NCBI GenBank assembly: GCA_937872005.1
Contig: CALMPQ010000251.1
Location: 1 to 5,670, forward strand
Source of the DNA: an uncultured Propioniciclava sp.
GTDB lineage: Bacteria > Actinomycetota > Actinomycetes > Propionibacteriales > Propionibacteriaceae
Direction of reading: 5' to 3'
DNA length: 5,670 bases
The position numbers were made by a program, and so were the translations under genes. Positions within the stretch are counted from its first letter, which is position 1. Each line of letters starts with the position of its first letter. Under the pieces are notes generated by a model. It searched no databases. It was not told the origin of the DNA and worked only from the letters and a program-made list of their open reading frames with translations. Shown piece after piece: positions 4,968-5,670 of the stretch.

Positions 4968-5670
4968 TCAACGCGCGAGGGCCTTGTTCGTCGGACGGAT
5001 GTCCTCCCCGGTCAGGTACTCGTGCGCCGCGTACGTGGCCAGCGCACCGCTCAACAATTGCGCCCACGGCTCGCTGCCCGCCGGCGAGGACACCGACGCG
5101 TGGAACCACCCAGGACGCTGCGGGTCCCGCAGTGCCGGACGGGCCAGGAGTTGCGCGGTGAAGGTGGTCCCGCGGTTCAGCAGGGTCGGGCGCCGCCACG
5201 ACACGCCCGGGTCGACCGTGTCGATGGTCGCGTCGGCGTGCCGCCCCTCCTGGGGGTCACTCACGATGCGGACGCCGCGCTCGGCCAGTCGGTCCTCCAC
5301 CACGTCGACGAGGCCGGACGTCGGGGCGGGTTCGCCGTCGGCCCGCTGCAGGCGCCACCGCCCGAAGGTGCGTTCGACGGCGAGTCGCGCCGTGTACCAG
5401 GCCGGGGTGGCGGCGGGGTCGAGGTCGAGGCGTCCGGCGACGGCCCTCACGCGCTCGGCGAGCACGGGGTGCGGCAGGGTGCGGGCCACGTCCTCCAGCG
5501 ACCGGCGCGGGTGGAGGCCGGCGCGGGCGACGGCGTCCGGGGTCAGCTCGGCCTCGAGGCCGAGGGGGCGGATGGCCTGCCAGGTGTCGTCGGCGGCGTC
5601 CACGAAGTCCCGCCAGGCGCGGGCGGCGGGCTCGCCGAGGGCGGCCACGTCGGCGTACCAGACGTCGCCG
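4968..5670 (-). CDS. C-terminal part of unidentified protein, possibly FAD-dependent oxidoreductase (5' end beyond window)
   Basis: The reading frame is open to the right edge, so 233 residues of the C-terminal part are visible and the true start lies outside; the GTG at 5648 is most likely an internal Val, because the frame continues upstream as GDVWYAD. No motif gives a firm family. Three stretches recall phytoene-desaturase/CrtI-like FAD oxidoreductases: GLVDVVEDRLAERGVRI (visible residues 119-135), like the substrate-side segment GGxxxLxxALAxRxxERGVxI; HADATIDTVDP, like ADAVVxTxDP; and the C-terminal GSEPWAQLLSGALATYAAHE followed by LTGEDIRPTNKALAR, like the final FAD-contacting helix region. 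The nucleotide-binding GxGxxG motif would lie upstream of the window. No membrane segment is seen. It lies 52 bp before helD in the same direction. The family suggestion rests on memory of motif shape and is weak; that a real gene is here is much surer, given uninterrupted frame and strong third-position GC. Confidence 0.7.
   Translation of the reverse strand, partial: GDVWYADVAALGEPAARAWRDFVDAADDTWQAIRPLGLEAELTPDAVARAGLHPRRSLEDVARTLPHPVLAERVRAVAGRLDLDPAATPAWYTARLAVERTFGRWRLQRADGEPAPTSGLVDVVEDRLAERGVRIVSDPQEGRHADATIDTVDPGVSWRRPTLLNRGTTFTAQLLARPALRDPQRPGWFHASVSSPAGSEPWAQLLSGALATYAAHEYLTGEDIRPTNKALAR

Noticed and set aside
4238..5161. Plus-strand open frame, 307 codons, across the helD 5' end and the upstream gene.
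   Set aside because: It is antisense to two better-supported genes and has no recognisable domain.
1..5670. CRISPR array, insertion sequence, tRNA or phage attachment site.
   Set aside because: No spaced direct repeats, transposase motifs, cloverleaf-like sequence or terminal inverted repeats with target duplications were seen.

Overview
The window is very GC-rich, with strong G/C at third codon positions and GTG and TTG starts alongside ATG. Together with the gene families present this points to a high-GC actinobacterium. Genus cannot be fixed from the sequence; a Propionibacteriaceae-like or related lineage is only a guess.

Layout: (1) 30-1145, minus strand: a trans-isoprenyl diphosphate synthase of the IdsA/GGPP-synthase type. 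(2) 1146-1196: a 51-bp divergent intergenic region with an actinobacterial -10 hexamer facing each way, 6 or 7 nt from the two start codons, so both genes are probably transcribed as leaderless mRNAs. (3) 1197-2084, plus strand: metF, 5,10-methylenetetrahydrofolate reductase. (4) 2085-2372: a 288-bp region with no convincing intact gene. It holds an inverted-repeat element near the metF end, a short minus-strand stretch that reads like a frameshifted gene relic, and a hairpin and a 10-bp palindrome just before the next gene. (5) 2373-2621, plus strand: a small atypical cold-shock-domain protein. (6) 2622-2716: a convergent gap with several hairpins. (7) 2717-4915, minus strand: a HelD-type SF1 ATPase that acts on RNA polymerase. 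(8) 4968 to the right edge, minus strand: the C-terminal part of a protein cut by the window, perhaps an FAD-dependent oxidoreductase of the phytoene-desaturase-like type (low confidence).

The genes are mostly housekeeping: prenyl-chain synthesis (quinones, carotenoids or lipid carriers), one-carbon/methionine supply, nucleic-acid binding, and RNA polymerase recycling. Divergent pairing of a polyprenyl synthase with metF is, from memory, a recurring actinobacterial arrangement. I see no mobile element, CRISPR array, tRNA or rRNA, and no multi-gene accessory system. The most interesting points are the interlocked leaderless promoters, the repeat/relic region before the cold-shock gene, and the HelD protein with its unnamed upstream partner.
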